A DNA stretch of 64,000 bases from an uncultured Lachnospiraceae bacterium (lineage in GTDB: Bacteria; Bacillota; Clostridia; Lachnospirales; Lachnospiraceae), in the NCBI GenBank assembly GCA_947173495.1, contig CAMWFQ010000018.1, positions 1 through 64,000 on the forward strand, written 5' to 3'. The notes under the pieces were generated by a model, which saw only the letters and a list, made by a program, of their open reading frames with translations, ran no database searches and was not told the origin of the DNA. Both the position numbers and the translations under genes were made by a program. Shown here one piece after another: positions 56,494 to 64,000 of this stretch (positions are counted from its first letter, which is position 1; every line of letters starts with the position of its first letter).

Positions 56494-59303
56494 TTAACCT
56501 TCCATCAGTTCTCTGCGTTTCTTTGCATCGGCGATTGTCATAAGTACCAGACATCCGCCGGACAAAAGAATCAGCATATACCATACTGCGGAAAGGTCTC
56601 CTGTTTCAGGAACATCCGCCAGAGGTACTTCCTCATCTTCAAGCTCTACCAGACCATCCGGTGAAGCTGACATGGGAACTCCCTCATCGCTTAATTCTGT
56701 TAAGCCTCTGACCTGTCCGGCCAAAGGTACTTCTGTATCATTTAATTCTGTCGTGTTTTCGGCAAGATTAACCACAATCGTTCCATCTGCGCCTGTTGCC
56801 GGTGTCGCTGCCAGAGGAACGTCCGTATCGCCAAGGTCCGCTGTGCCTGCATTGCCGGTGCCAGTACCACCTGCTCCGCCGCCAGTCTCTGTATTGCCGT
56901 CTCCGTTTCCGCCAGTCGTCCCTCCGGTGGTTCCGCCGTTCCCTCCGGGATTCTGTGCATCCGCTTCTCTTCTGGCTTCTTCTGCTGCCGTTTGCGCATC
57001 CTCAGCGTCCTTCTGTGCCTTGTCAGCCGCATCCCTGGCATCATCATAAGCCTGTTTGGCGTCCTCCGCTTTCTGCCTGGCATCCTCTGCTGCCTTCTCT
57101 GCGGCATCCAGTTCCGCTTTGGCCGCTGCGGTGTTGATGGTGCCATCGGCAAGCTTCAGAGCGGCTAATTTCTGAGCGGCGGCCTGGACAGCAGCCTGAG
57201 CGGCGGCCTGGGCTGTTAAGTAATCCGCAAAAGCCTGATTCATGGCTTCCTGAGCTTTCAGTGCCTGAGCGGCCGCTTCTTGGGCGGCGGCGCTGGCGGC
57301 ATCGGCTCTCTTTTTAGCTTCCTGAGCAGATGCCTGATTGTACTTACTGGCTGTCAGATTCTCATTGGCTGTGGTAAGCTCACTATTTTTGGAATCATAT
57401 GCACTCTCTGCATCTGCTATAGCCTTATTCTGCGTATTGAGCGCCTTTCTTGCATCCAGCACCTTCTGTGTTGCTTCGTCAAATGCAGAATTGGCCTCTC
57501 TCACTGCTGTTTCGGCATTAGTTACTGCTATTTTAGCAGTTTCAAGCTTATCCTGAAGCTCTGAATGTTCGGTCGTCAACTCACCGAGTTTACACTCTTC
57601 ATTTTTTATTTGCTCTCTTAATCCGCCTAATTCGTTAAGTGCAGACTCATTCTTCTTTTTTGCCGTATTGAAATTATCCTCGGCAATCTTTGCCTGCTTT
57701 TGTGCAAACTCTAACAACTCCACTCCAAGCGCTTTGGCATCATTCCCAGTAGCATCCTTATACTTTTCCTCCAAAGCTTTCAAATCAGGATTTCCTGGGT
57801 TCGCCGCTTTCACTTGCTCAAGCAATTCTTTTATTTTCCCTGGAATACCTTGAACATTATTTGCGTCTGTAACTATTTTATCGGCTTTATCCTTTGCTTC
57901 TTGCGCTTCTTTGTATTCTCTCTCAGCCCCTTCATAATCTGCAATTTGATTTTGCAAACCGGCAATCTTAACCCCCAAGTCTTTGATTTCCGTATCGATT
58001 GTAGCTTTTTCACCTTCGATTTTGGTCTGACTTTCAACTGCTGCTCTATAATTCTCCGCTGCCTGCAATGTCGCCTCTGACTTCCTTGCCGCATCATCTA
58101 ATGCTCCTTGTAATGCCGTCTCCAAACCCGGAATCTTATCCTGCCCATCTTTTAATTCTGCCCCCAGCTTACTCAGCTCACCTGTCAGTCTATTTACCTC
58201 ACTCTGAGCAGCATCTACTGCAGCATCATAGCTCGTAAGATCTCCTGCATTCTCCGCAGCCTTTTCCGCCACCTTGGCTGCAAGCGCCGCTTCCGCTGCA
58301 TAAGCTTCCGCCTCTGCTTTGGTTGTCACTGCAGCATTATAAGCTGCTTCAGCATTTGTCAGCTTTTCCTGGGCTGCATTAAGCTCTCTCTGAGCTGCAT
58401 CAAGGGCTGCCTGGGCTGCAATCTTCTGCGCCCCAATCTGGCTCTCCGCCTCTGCAAGCGCCTGATCATATGCCTCCTGAGCCGCCTGAACCGCTGCAGA
58501 TGCCGCCTGATAAGCTGCGTCTGCATCTGTCATAGCCTGCTCCGCCTTCTCAGCCGCCGTATTGGCTATTTCCGCCTGATCTGCTGCCGCCTGGGCTGCC
58601 GCTTCCTTTTCTTCCACGGTAGCATCTGCTGATTCGGTGATCTTTTTAGCATCCTCCGCCGCTTTTGCCGCCTGGGCTGCCGCCTCTGACTGTTCTTCCG
58701 CTGTCTTGGCGGCTTCCTCAACTGCCTGAGTATGTTCGTCAACTATTCCTTTGACTTCCTCTACCTTTTGATCAATCGCAGTTGTGGTATCGCCTACAAT
58801 CTTCTCAATCTCGGCATTTGCCTCTGTAACAGCCTTATCTGCGTCATTTGCAGCATTTGTCACTTCCTGCCCCGGAAGATCAGCATTATTCGGCAACTGG
58901 TTTACTGCATTGGTACTGGTTTCAGAAGTATTTTTTGCAGCATCCTCAGCCACCTTCTGTCCGCCTTCTGCGATCGCTGCATCGGTAGGTTCTGTCACCA
59001 CATCATTCAGCGCATCCTTCACAGCTTCCGCCGTTTTTTCCTCTACTGGCTTATCTGAGGATTCCTTCACAGCTTCCTCAACAGCCTTCTCGACGGCTTC
59101 CTCAACAGCCTGTTTGTTGGGATCGTTCTCGCCTTCACCCGACAGATTGTTCGTTTTTAATTGTCCTATTTCACCCCCCCCGCATTTGCTGTTCCTGCTC
59201 CAAGATTCGTCTCGCCTTCAGCCGCGTACACCGCTACACTCTGACAGCAAAGCGTTACCGCAACAGAAAAAGCAGCCAATTTCTTTAGCTTCTTCAGCTT
59301 CAT
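56494..59303 (-). pseudogene. Large Ala-rich coiled-coil surface protein, sortase-anchored, interrupted at a G8 tract
   Basis: The first ORF starts at 59303 with GGAGAGTTAAA before the ATG and encodes a signal peptide (KLAAFSVAVTLCCQSVAVYA) and 20 more residues, then stops just after GGGGGGGG. Adding one G (or removing two) fuses it in frame to the rest: G-E-I-G-Q-L-K-T-N-N-L-S, VEEAVEKAVEEAVKESSDKP, then about 750 residues of Ala/Glu/Lys coiled coil (EKEAAAQAAADQAEIANTAA). Near the C-terminus four repeats of L-x-D-x-x-V-P-L/M-A/S follow a Gly/Thr/Asn-rich spacer, and the end is VPETG, a hydrophobic helix and K-K-R-R. The repaired protein has about 936 residues. Either switched off by slippage or a homopolymer sequencing error. 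Confidence 0.82.
59174..59181 (-). repeat. G8 homopolymer (phase-variation candidate)
   Basis: Eight G on the coding strand, 20 codons after the signal peptide cleavage region. With G8 the frame stops 3 codons later; G9 or G6 gives the full protein. Confidence 0.85.
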
Positions 59304-59480
59304 TTTAACTCTCCTTTCTGTAAAATAAGATTTGACAACTTCCTGCATTTGGAAATTATCTACTTTTCAGTATACGCTCTTTGTTCACATAACACAACGC
59401 TTTCTTTCTTCTTTTCAGCATTCGCTGTGACGATGCGGCCTTCGGCGATGGGATTTTGCACTCTTGTATCACTTTCTCAC

Positions 59481-59505
59481 GGTCTGTGCAGTTAATGCAC
59501 AGACC
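59481..59505. other. Perfect inverted repeat upstream of the AAA/DUF1703 gene
   Basis: GGTCTGTGCA and TGCACAGACC around GTTAA. No T run. Lies 100 nt before the gene at 59609; could be an operator or RNA hairpin. The rest of 59349-59608 shows no gene. Confidence 0.6.
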
Positions 59506-59608
59506 TGGCTGAATAGTCACCATGCCGTTTATGTATTGTGCCGATATATTGACATTTTAATTGTTTCATGCCATACTAATATCAGAAAACTTATCAGGAG
59601 GCTTTCGT

Positions 59609-61504
59609 ATGGAATATATGGACGTGCATACTGCTTCCCAAAAATGGGGGCTGAAAGAACGCCGTGTAACTGCTTTGTGCCGCAGCGGCAGGATTATGGG
59701 GGCGGTCAAACAGGGCAAAAGCTGGATCATTCCCATTGCCGCCGCTAAACCGGCAGATGGCAGAAGGGCCGTCTCCGCATTGGATGATGCCGCCGCTTCC
59801 GGTACTCTGACGCCCCTTCCTATCGGTGTCTCGGATTTCAGGGAAACTGTAACAAACTATTATTATGTGGATAAAACTCTTTTGATCAGGGATTTTCTGG
59901 ATACACTGCCCAAAGTGTCGTTGTTTACCCGCCCAAGGCGGTTCGGGAAAACATTGACCATGGATATGCTACGCACTTTTTTTGAAAAAACAGACGAGGA
60001 TACGTCTGTTTTTTTCAAAAACAAAAAAATCTGGGCATGCGGTGAAAAATACCGGAAGCATCAGGGCATCTATCCCGTGATTTTCCTTACCTTCAAAGAT
60101 CTGAAATATAACACCTGGGAGGAAACGCTGACAAATATCCGCGCTCTTATCGCAAAAGAGTATCTCCGGCATTCAGAGATATTTTCCAGCAAAAAATGCA
60201 ATGAATTCGACAGAAAATACTGTCGTGAACTAATCGATGGCTCCCTCACGCCTGCCCTGCTGCCGAATGCCCTCTCCTATCTGTCCGAGATGCTGGAAAA
60301 GCACTGGGGCAAAGCGCCTGTTATCATCATCGACGAATATGATACTCCTATCGAACATGGATTCCTGAGCGGCTTTTATACAAAAGTGGTTGATTTTATG
60401 CGCAATTTCTTTTCTGCGGCTTTCAAGGACAGCAGGCATCTTTCCTATGGATTTCTCACCGGCATCCTGCGCATTGCCAAAGAAAGTATATTCAGCGGTA
60501 TGAACAATCTGAAAGTCTATTCTATTCTGGATGAACGCTTCGACAGCTATTTCGGATTCACCAGAGATGAAATCAGGGAAATGATGCAGTATTATAACCG
60601 GGAAGACAAATATGATGAGGTCTGCAGCTGGTATGATGGATATCGTTTTGGAAACACAGATATCTTTAATCCCTGGTCTGTCCTCAATTATCTGGATGAT
60701 GCCTGCCATCCGAAAGCTTTCTGGCAGGCCACCGGAAATAATGATATTATCAGACAGATCATTGCCGGCTCTTCGTCAGAAGTCGGAGAGCATCTGCAAT
60801 TACTGATGCAGGGTCAAACCATTTCCGCCTATGTGGATACCTCTGTGATCTATCCCGAAATCCAAAATGATCCTTCTTCCATATACAGCTTTCTTCTCAC
60901 GGCCGGTTATCTGAAGATCGTCTGTCAGGAGGAACGCCATGAGGAGAATGCCTTCTGTGAGCTGGCGATCCCAAACAAAGAAATTTTCTATGTATATGAG
61001 AAAGAGATCCTTTCGGCATTCTCCGGTATCTTCCGGCAGTCAACTGCCATTGCCATTCAAAAAGCCATTCTGAAACAGGATATTCCCGGTTTGCAGAAGG
61101 AACTACAGTCATTCCTGCGTCAGACCATCAGTATCTATGACGAGTCTCAGGAAAGCTTTTATCAGGGTCTGATGCTCGGCCTTCATGCTATTATGAATAA
61201 TCGCTATCAGGTAACCTCTAACCGGGAAGCCGGAGATGGAAGATATGATATCCAACTGGCTCCCTATAACAGGTTGCTGCCCGGTATCCTGATTGAACTG
61301 AAAGTCCTTGGCAGACAGGAGGGAAAAGGGGAAGACACTGTGACCGTAAAGCTGAAATCTCTTTCTCAAAAGGCATTGATGCAGATCGATCGTATGGATT
61401 ATGCCGCATCCATGCTGGAAACCGGGATCTGTCAGATCATAAAGATCGGCATTGCATTTTATAAAAAGCAGGCTGAGATTTCATATATTGTGCAGACTCT
61501 CTAA
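59609..61504 (+). CDS. AAA-ATPase/DUF1703 protein with N-terminal HTH
   Basis: 631 residues from MEYMDVHTASQKWGLKERRV; TCAGGAGGCTTTCGT precedes the ATG. Residues 1-50 are an excisionase-like HTH (VTALCRSGRIMGAVKQGKSW). Residues 70-360 are the AAA-ATPase-like domain: LPIGVSDFRETVTNYYYVDK, SLFTRPRRFGKTLTMDMLRT (Walker A P-R-R-F-G-K-T), APVIIIDEYDTPIEHG (Walker B), YGFLTGILRIAKESIFSGMNN, WYDGYRFG. The C-terminal DUF1703 nuclease shows LGLHAIMNNRYQVTSNREAG, DGRYDIQLAP and GILIELKVL (D...E-x-K). Common in anaerobes, multi-copy, proposed defence or toxin role but unproven. Confidence 0.9.
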   Translation: MEYMDVHTASQKWGLKERRVTALCRSGRIMGAVKQGKSWIIPIAAAKPADGRRAVSALDDAAASGTLTPLPIGVSDFRETVTNYYYVDKTLLIRDFLDTLPKVSLFTRPRRFGKTLTMDMLRTFFEKTDEDTSVFFKNKKIWACGEKYRKHQGIYPVIFLTFKDLKYNTWEETLTNIRALIAKEYLRHSEIFSSKKCNEFDRKYCRELIDGSLTPALLPNALSYLSEMLEKHWGKAPVIIIDEYDTPIEHGFLSGFYTKVVDFMRNFFSAAFKDSRHLSYGFLTGILRIAKESIFSGMNNLKVYSILDERFDSYFGFTRDEIREMMQYYNREDKYDEVCSWYDGYRFGNTDIFNPWSVLNYLDDACHPKAFWQATGNNDIIRQIIAGSSSEVGEHLQLLMQGQTISAYVDTSVIYPEIQNDPSSIYSFLLTAGYLKIVCQEERHEENAFCELAIPNKEIFYVYEKEILSAFSGIFRQSTAIAIQKAILKQDIPGLQKELQSFLRQTISIYDESQESFYQGLMLGLHAIMNNRYQVTSNREAGDGRYDIQLAPYNRLLPGILIELKVLGRQEGKGEDTVTVKLKSLSQKALMQIDRMDYAASMLETGICQIIKIGIAFYKKQAEISYIVQTL

Positions 61505-61513
61505 CCATTCCCC

Positions 61514-62308
61514 TCACATCCTCGCCTCCATCAGACTGCTGGAGGAATACCTCCGCAGTCCCCTGTAAAATACCGCCGCCGCCGCGGTCGCAATCAAAAT
61601 TGTATATAGCAGCACCGCGGCCAGCATCTCTGCGTCAAATCTTACCACAATATGCACCGGATGATAAACTGCCATTCCCACCGGAATAATAAAATAGAGC
61701 AGGAATCTGGAAACTCCCCTGAAAATCCCGTCCGGATAGGTGGCAAAGCTGATGATTCCCATGGTCAGCTGTCTCCCCAGTATCTCCATACGCACAAACC
61801 AGAAAGACAGGCTCCCCAGCAGCAGAGCAAAGGCCGTAAAAATGACGGTTCCCGTTACAGTGAACAATACAAGAAGAAAAAAACGCCCGATACTGGAACA
61901 GAAAAGACTCAGAAGGAGTACTCCGTACAGAAGATCTCCCACCGCTGAAATATTGGTGGACGAGGTCATCACACCCAGCAAAACATTCTTGGGCTGCACC
62001 AGATAAGAATCCAGCTTGCCGCTGATGATAAGCTCCGGCAGGGAGAACACTCTCGCAAACAGAACATGGGACAGTCCAAAGGAAGCGGCGGTCAGCCCCC
62101 ACAGCAGCAGAATCTCCCGCATGGTATATCCGCCCACATCCTTCCTCAACCGAAACAGGACAAACCACTGCACCAGTATGGACGCGTTATTCAGCATCAT
62201 AAAACAGATATTGGTCAAAAAGGTGACCTTATTGATCATCTCCTTCATGATATTGTATTTTATGGAAAGTACACATACCCGAAGCTGGTTTTTAACCGCC
62301 GTTGACAT
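61514..62308 (-). CDS. ABC-2 transporter permease (DUF990-like), second subunit
   Basis: 264 residues from MSTAVKNQLRVCVLSIKYNI; TTAGGAAGCTCT precedes the ATG. Six hydrophobic segments; a VRMEILGRQLTMGIISFATY-type loop and YPDGIFRGVSRFLLYFIIPVGM (Y-P-x-x-I-F/Y) are typical of DUF990/ABC-2 family subunits. Its start overlaps the preceding permease gene by 17 nt. Forms an exporter with the next two genes; substrate not predictable. Confidence 0.88.
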   Translation of the reverse strand: MSTAVKNQLRVCVLSIKYNIMKEMINKVTFLTNICFMMLNNASILVQWFVLFRLRKDVGGYTMREILLLWGLTAASFGLSHVLFARVFSLPELIISGKLDSYLVQPKNVLLGVMTSSTNISAVGDLLYGVLLLSLFCSSIGRFFLLVLFTVTGTVIFTAFALLLGSLSFWFVRMEILGRQLTMGIISFATYPDGIFRGVSRFLLYFIIPVGMAVYHPVHIVVRFDAEMLAAVLLYTILIATAAAAVFYRGLRRYSSSSLMEARM

Positions 62309-63083
62309 AGAGCTTCCTAACCCCCTTTCTGTAGACCAGAAACATAAACGCGCAGCCGGCAGCCAGATACAGCGCCTGCGCCAAAACAATCTCCACCCAT
62401 TTATCCGCGCTGAAGTCCACGATCAGCTTGGCCGGTCCATAGCAGACCGTATAGATGGGTGTGAGCTTAAACACCGGCTGTAAGGCAGCCGGAAATATTT
62501 CAACGGGAAACATGGTTCCCACTACCAGGATCAGCTTGTCATACAGCCACTGGAAGGGGTTGGCGTCCTCGATCCAGAAGGAAATCAGGCTGATACATAT
62601 TTTAAACACTGCATTGATGGTGATTCCCAATATCAGGCAAAGTATCATGGCCGGCAGCGTCACGATACGAAAACGGGGGACCGGCCCCACCATCCATGCT
62701 CCTATCACTGCCGCAAGTCCGGCGTACATGGGCAGCCGGATGCTCCATTCGCCGGTATACTTCGCCAGAATATACCAGGTGTAATGATAGGGCTTATTCA
62801 TCAGATAAGCTATATTGCCGCTGCGGATATCCATCGTCACCTGTCTTGCCGCCGCTCCTGCGTTGGATCCGAACCAGATCATCTCCGTCATCATCACGTA
62901 CCAGATCATCTGCGCTTTCGTATAGCCGGCAATCACTTCTTCAGGCGTCCGGTATATATATTCCCAGAGGCGGATAAAAATAAAAATGAATACGAAATAA
63001 GCGAAAAATCCCATTGCAATATTTGCCGCATACTGAAGGTTTTCCATCAGAACTGACCGATAGATCACCGCATATTTTCTCAT
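62292..63083 (-). CDS. ABC-2 transporter permease, first subunit
   Basis: 263 residues with six hydrophobic segments: NIAMGFFAYFVFIFIFIRLW, MIWYVMMTEMIWFGSNAGAA, LPAMILCLILGITINAVFKI and the end YLAAGCAFMFLVYRKGVRKL. DIRSGNIAYLMNKPYHYTWY is the conserved cytoplasmic loop shared with its partner family (there as S-G-K-L-D-S-Y-L-V-Q-P). Start overlaps the ATPase gene by 4 nt, ends 17 nt into the second permease: a tight three-gene operon. Confidence 0.88.
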   Translation of the reverse strand: MRKYAVIYRSVLMENLQYAANIAMGFFAYFVFIFIFIRLWEYIYRTPEEVIAGYTKAQMIWYVMMTEMIWFGSNAGAAARQVTMDIRSGNIAYLMNKPYHYTWYILAKYTGEWSIRLPMYAGLAAVIGAWMVGPVPRFRIVTLPAMILCLILGITINAVFKICISLISFWIEDANPFQWLYDKLILVVGTMFPVEIFPAALQPVFKLTPIYTVCYGPAKLIVDFSADKWVEIVLAQALYLAAGCAFMFLVYRKGVRKLYVNGG

Positions 63084-63886
63084 GATATCGCCGTCCTCCC
63101 TTCCGATTTATAGATTTCCATAATGGTATTTTCCAGAGAAGAGCCGGATCGATGAAGGTGCTCCATAGAATCATCCAGCACGATTTTACCGGCATTTACA
63201 ATGATCATCCGGCTGCAGAGCTTCTCGATATCTCCCACGTCATGGCTGGTGAGAAAAACCGTCGTGTGAAGTTCTTCATTCATCTGCCGGATCAGACTCC
63301 GGACACTCTCCTTTACCACCGGATCCAGCCCAATGGTAGGCTCATCCAGAAACAATACACTGGGCCTGTGGATCAGCGAAGCTGCAAACTCACACCGGAT
63401 TCGCTGTCCAAGGGAAAGATTTCGGACCGGCGTATTGATAAAAGAACTCAGCTCAAAACGCTCCGCCAGCTCTCCGATACGCCTTTGTACCTCGCCATCC
63501 GGAATATCATAGATGGCTCCGAAAAACTGAAAATTATCATAAGGCGTCAGGTGCGTCCAGAGCTGCTCCTTCTGTCCAAATACCGTCCCAATCCGGTAGG
63601 CAAGCTGCTTTCGCTTTTTCGTTGGATCAATGCCCAGTACCTGCACTTTTCCGCCATCCGGATAAAGGATACCTGTCAGCATCTTAATGGTCGTACTCTT
63701 TCCCGCTCCGTTAGGGCCGATAAATGCCAGCATCTCTCCTTCTTCCACCTCAAAGGAAATCCTCTCCACCGCTCTGATCTCCTCTGTCTGCGGATGCAGG
63801 ATCGCCCTGATACTGCCCTTCATTCCCTTTTCCTTGCGCTTCACGCGAAAGGTCTTCGATAAGTTCTCCACTTTGATTGCCTGCAT
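63080..63886 (-). CDS. ABC transporter ATP-binding protein
   Basis: 268 residues from MQAIKVENLSKTFRVKRKEK. Walker A FIGPNGAGKSTTIKMLTGIL, Q loop VFGQKEQLWTHLTP, signature NLSLGQRIRCEFAASLIHRP, Walker B SVLFLDEPTIGLDPV, switch His TSHDVGDIEKLC. N-terminal insert (HPQTEEIRAVERISFEVEEG) is typical of ATPases paired with DUF990 permeases. Energises the exporter formed with the two following genes. Three near starts (63904, 63892, 63886); GGAGGAAAATGAAA best fits 63886. Confidence 0.95.
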   Translation of the reverse strand: MQAIKVENLSKTFRVKRKEKGMKGSIRAILHPQTEEIRAVERISFEVEEGEMLAFIGPNGAGKSTTIKMLTGILYPDGGKVQVLGIDPTKKRKQLAYRIGTVFGQKEQLWTHLTPYDNFQFFGAIYDIPDGEVQRRIGELAERFELSSFINTPVRNLSLGQRIRCEFAASLIHRPSVLFLDEPTIGLDPVVKESVRSLIRQMNEELHTTVFLTSHDVGDIEKLCSRMIIVNAGKIVLDDSMEHLHRSGSSLENTIMEIYKSEGRTAIS

Positions 63887-63959
63887 TTTCATTTTCCTCC
63901 CCACGGCGTGTTCTTTGATCTCTCATATGCTCCTCCGTTTCTCCACGGTGCGCCACTGC

Positions 63960-64000
63960 AATCGAGTAGGGAAGGTTTATCTTCCCCTACTCGCCGCGCG
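63960..64000 (+). repeat. Bipartite palindromic repeat, cut by the window end
   Basis: H1 GAGTAGGGAAGGTT with ATCTTCCCCTACTC followed by GCCGCGCG; H2 lies beyond the edge. Same orientation as all other copies in the window. Confidence 0.8.

Noticed and set aside
56494-59070. Independent gene starting at GTG 59070
   Set aside because: There is no ribosome site and the frame is open further upstream to the G8 tract, which joins it to a signal peptide. Treated as one interrupted gene.
58784-59308. 174-residue plus-strand Ser/Ala-rich frame
   Set aside because: Antisense image of the Ala/Glu coiled-coil gene.

Overview
The window reads as a low-to-mid GC Clostridia chromosome, most likely Lachnospiraceae. 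Pointers are a YtaF-type sporulation membrane protein, a VPETG sortase anchor, a QueH-type epoxyqueuosine reductase, a PF06153-type cyclic-di-AMP receptor next to a DUF6033-like gene, AAA-ATPase/DUF1703 proteins, and AGGAGG ribosome binding sites before most starts. This is inferred from gene content; no species is claimed.

Layout. 1-370 holds a decayed phage antirepressor downstream of tRNA-Gly(CCC) (680-750). 790-19228 is core chromosome: an ABC-class ATPase, argS, queH, purA, ilvE, folA, a MoxR/DUF58/membrane-protein cluster, a beta-CASP metallo-hydrolase, ytaF, a Ca2+-type P-type ATPase and a Cys-rich secreted protein. tRNA-Gly(GCC) (19229-19301) is the attachment site of a 24.9 kb integrated element (19281-44233) bounded by 70-bp direct repeats. 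From 44232 the chromosome resumes: a NimA-like protein, thiE/thiD behind a TPP riboswitch, a DUF6033-like operon, a c-di-AMP receptor, a MATE transporter, a lipoprotein, a flavin reductase-rubredoxin fusion, a GHKL kinase, a cytoplasmic BMP-fold protein with a phosphoesterase, a large coiled-coil surface protein broken at a G8 tract, an AAA/DUF1703 protein and an ABC-2 exporter.

The element behaves like a plasmid that lives integrated. It has a tyrosine integrase, a Rep-like protein, a primase-helicase fusion, a DUF927-like ATPase, a Rad52-family annealing protein with a YqaJ exonuclease, DUF932, ParM/ParR, a separate ParB, two toxin-antitoxin pairs, a NERD protein and an Xre regulator. I see no relaxase, coupling protein, type IV secretion, capsid or terminase gene.

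The most novel-looking signals are non-coding. (1) A family of four structured 5' leaders precedes argS, the DUF6033-like operon, the c-di-AMP receptor gene and the BMP-fold gene. In each, the loop of a CAArTTTGTG/CACAAryTTG-type hairpin is complementary to a segment just before the Shine-Dalgarno sequence, and this pairing covaries between copies. (2) A bipartite interspersed palindromic repeat occurs at five loci, with an 88-bp tandem array upstream of purA and covarying stems. (3) A G8 tract separates a signal peptide from a sortase-anchored coiled-coil protein and looks like a phase-variation switch. (4) An anti-Shine-Dalgarno arm lies in the leader of the P-type ATPase gene.
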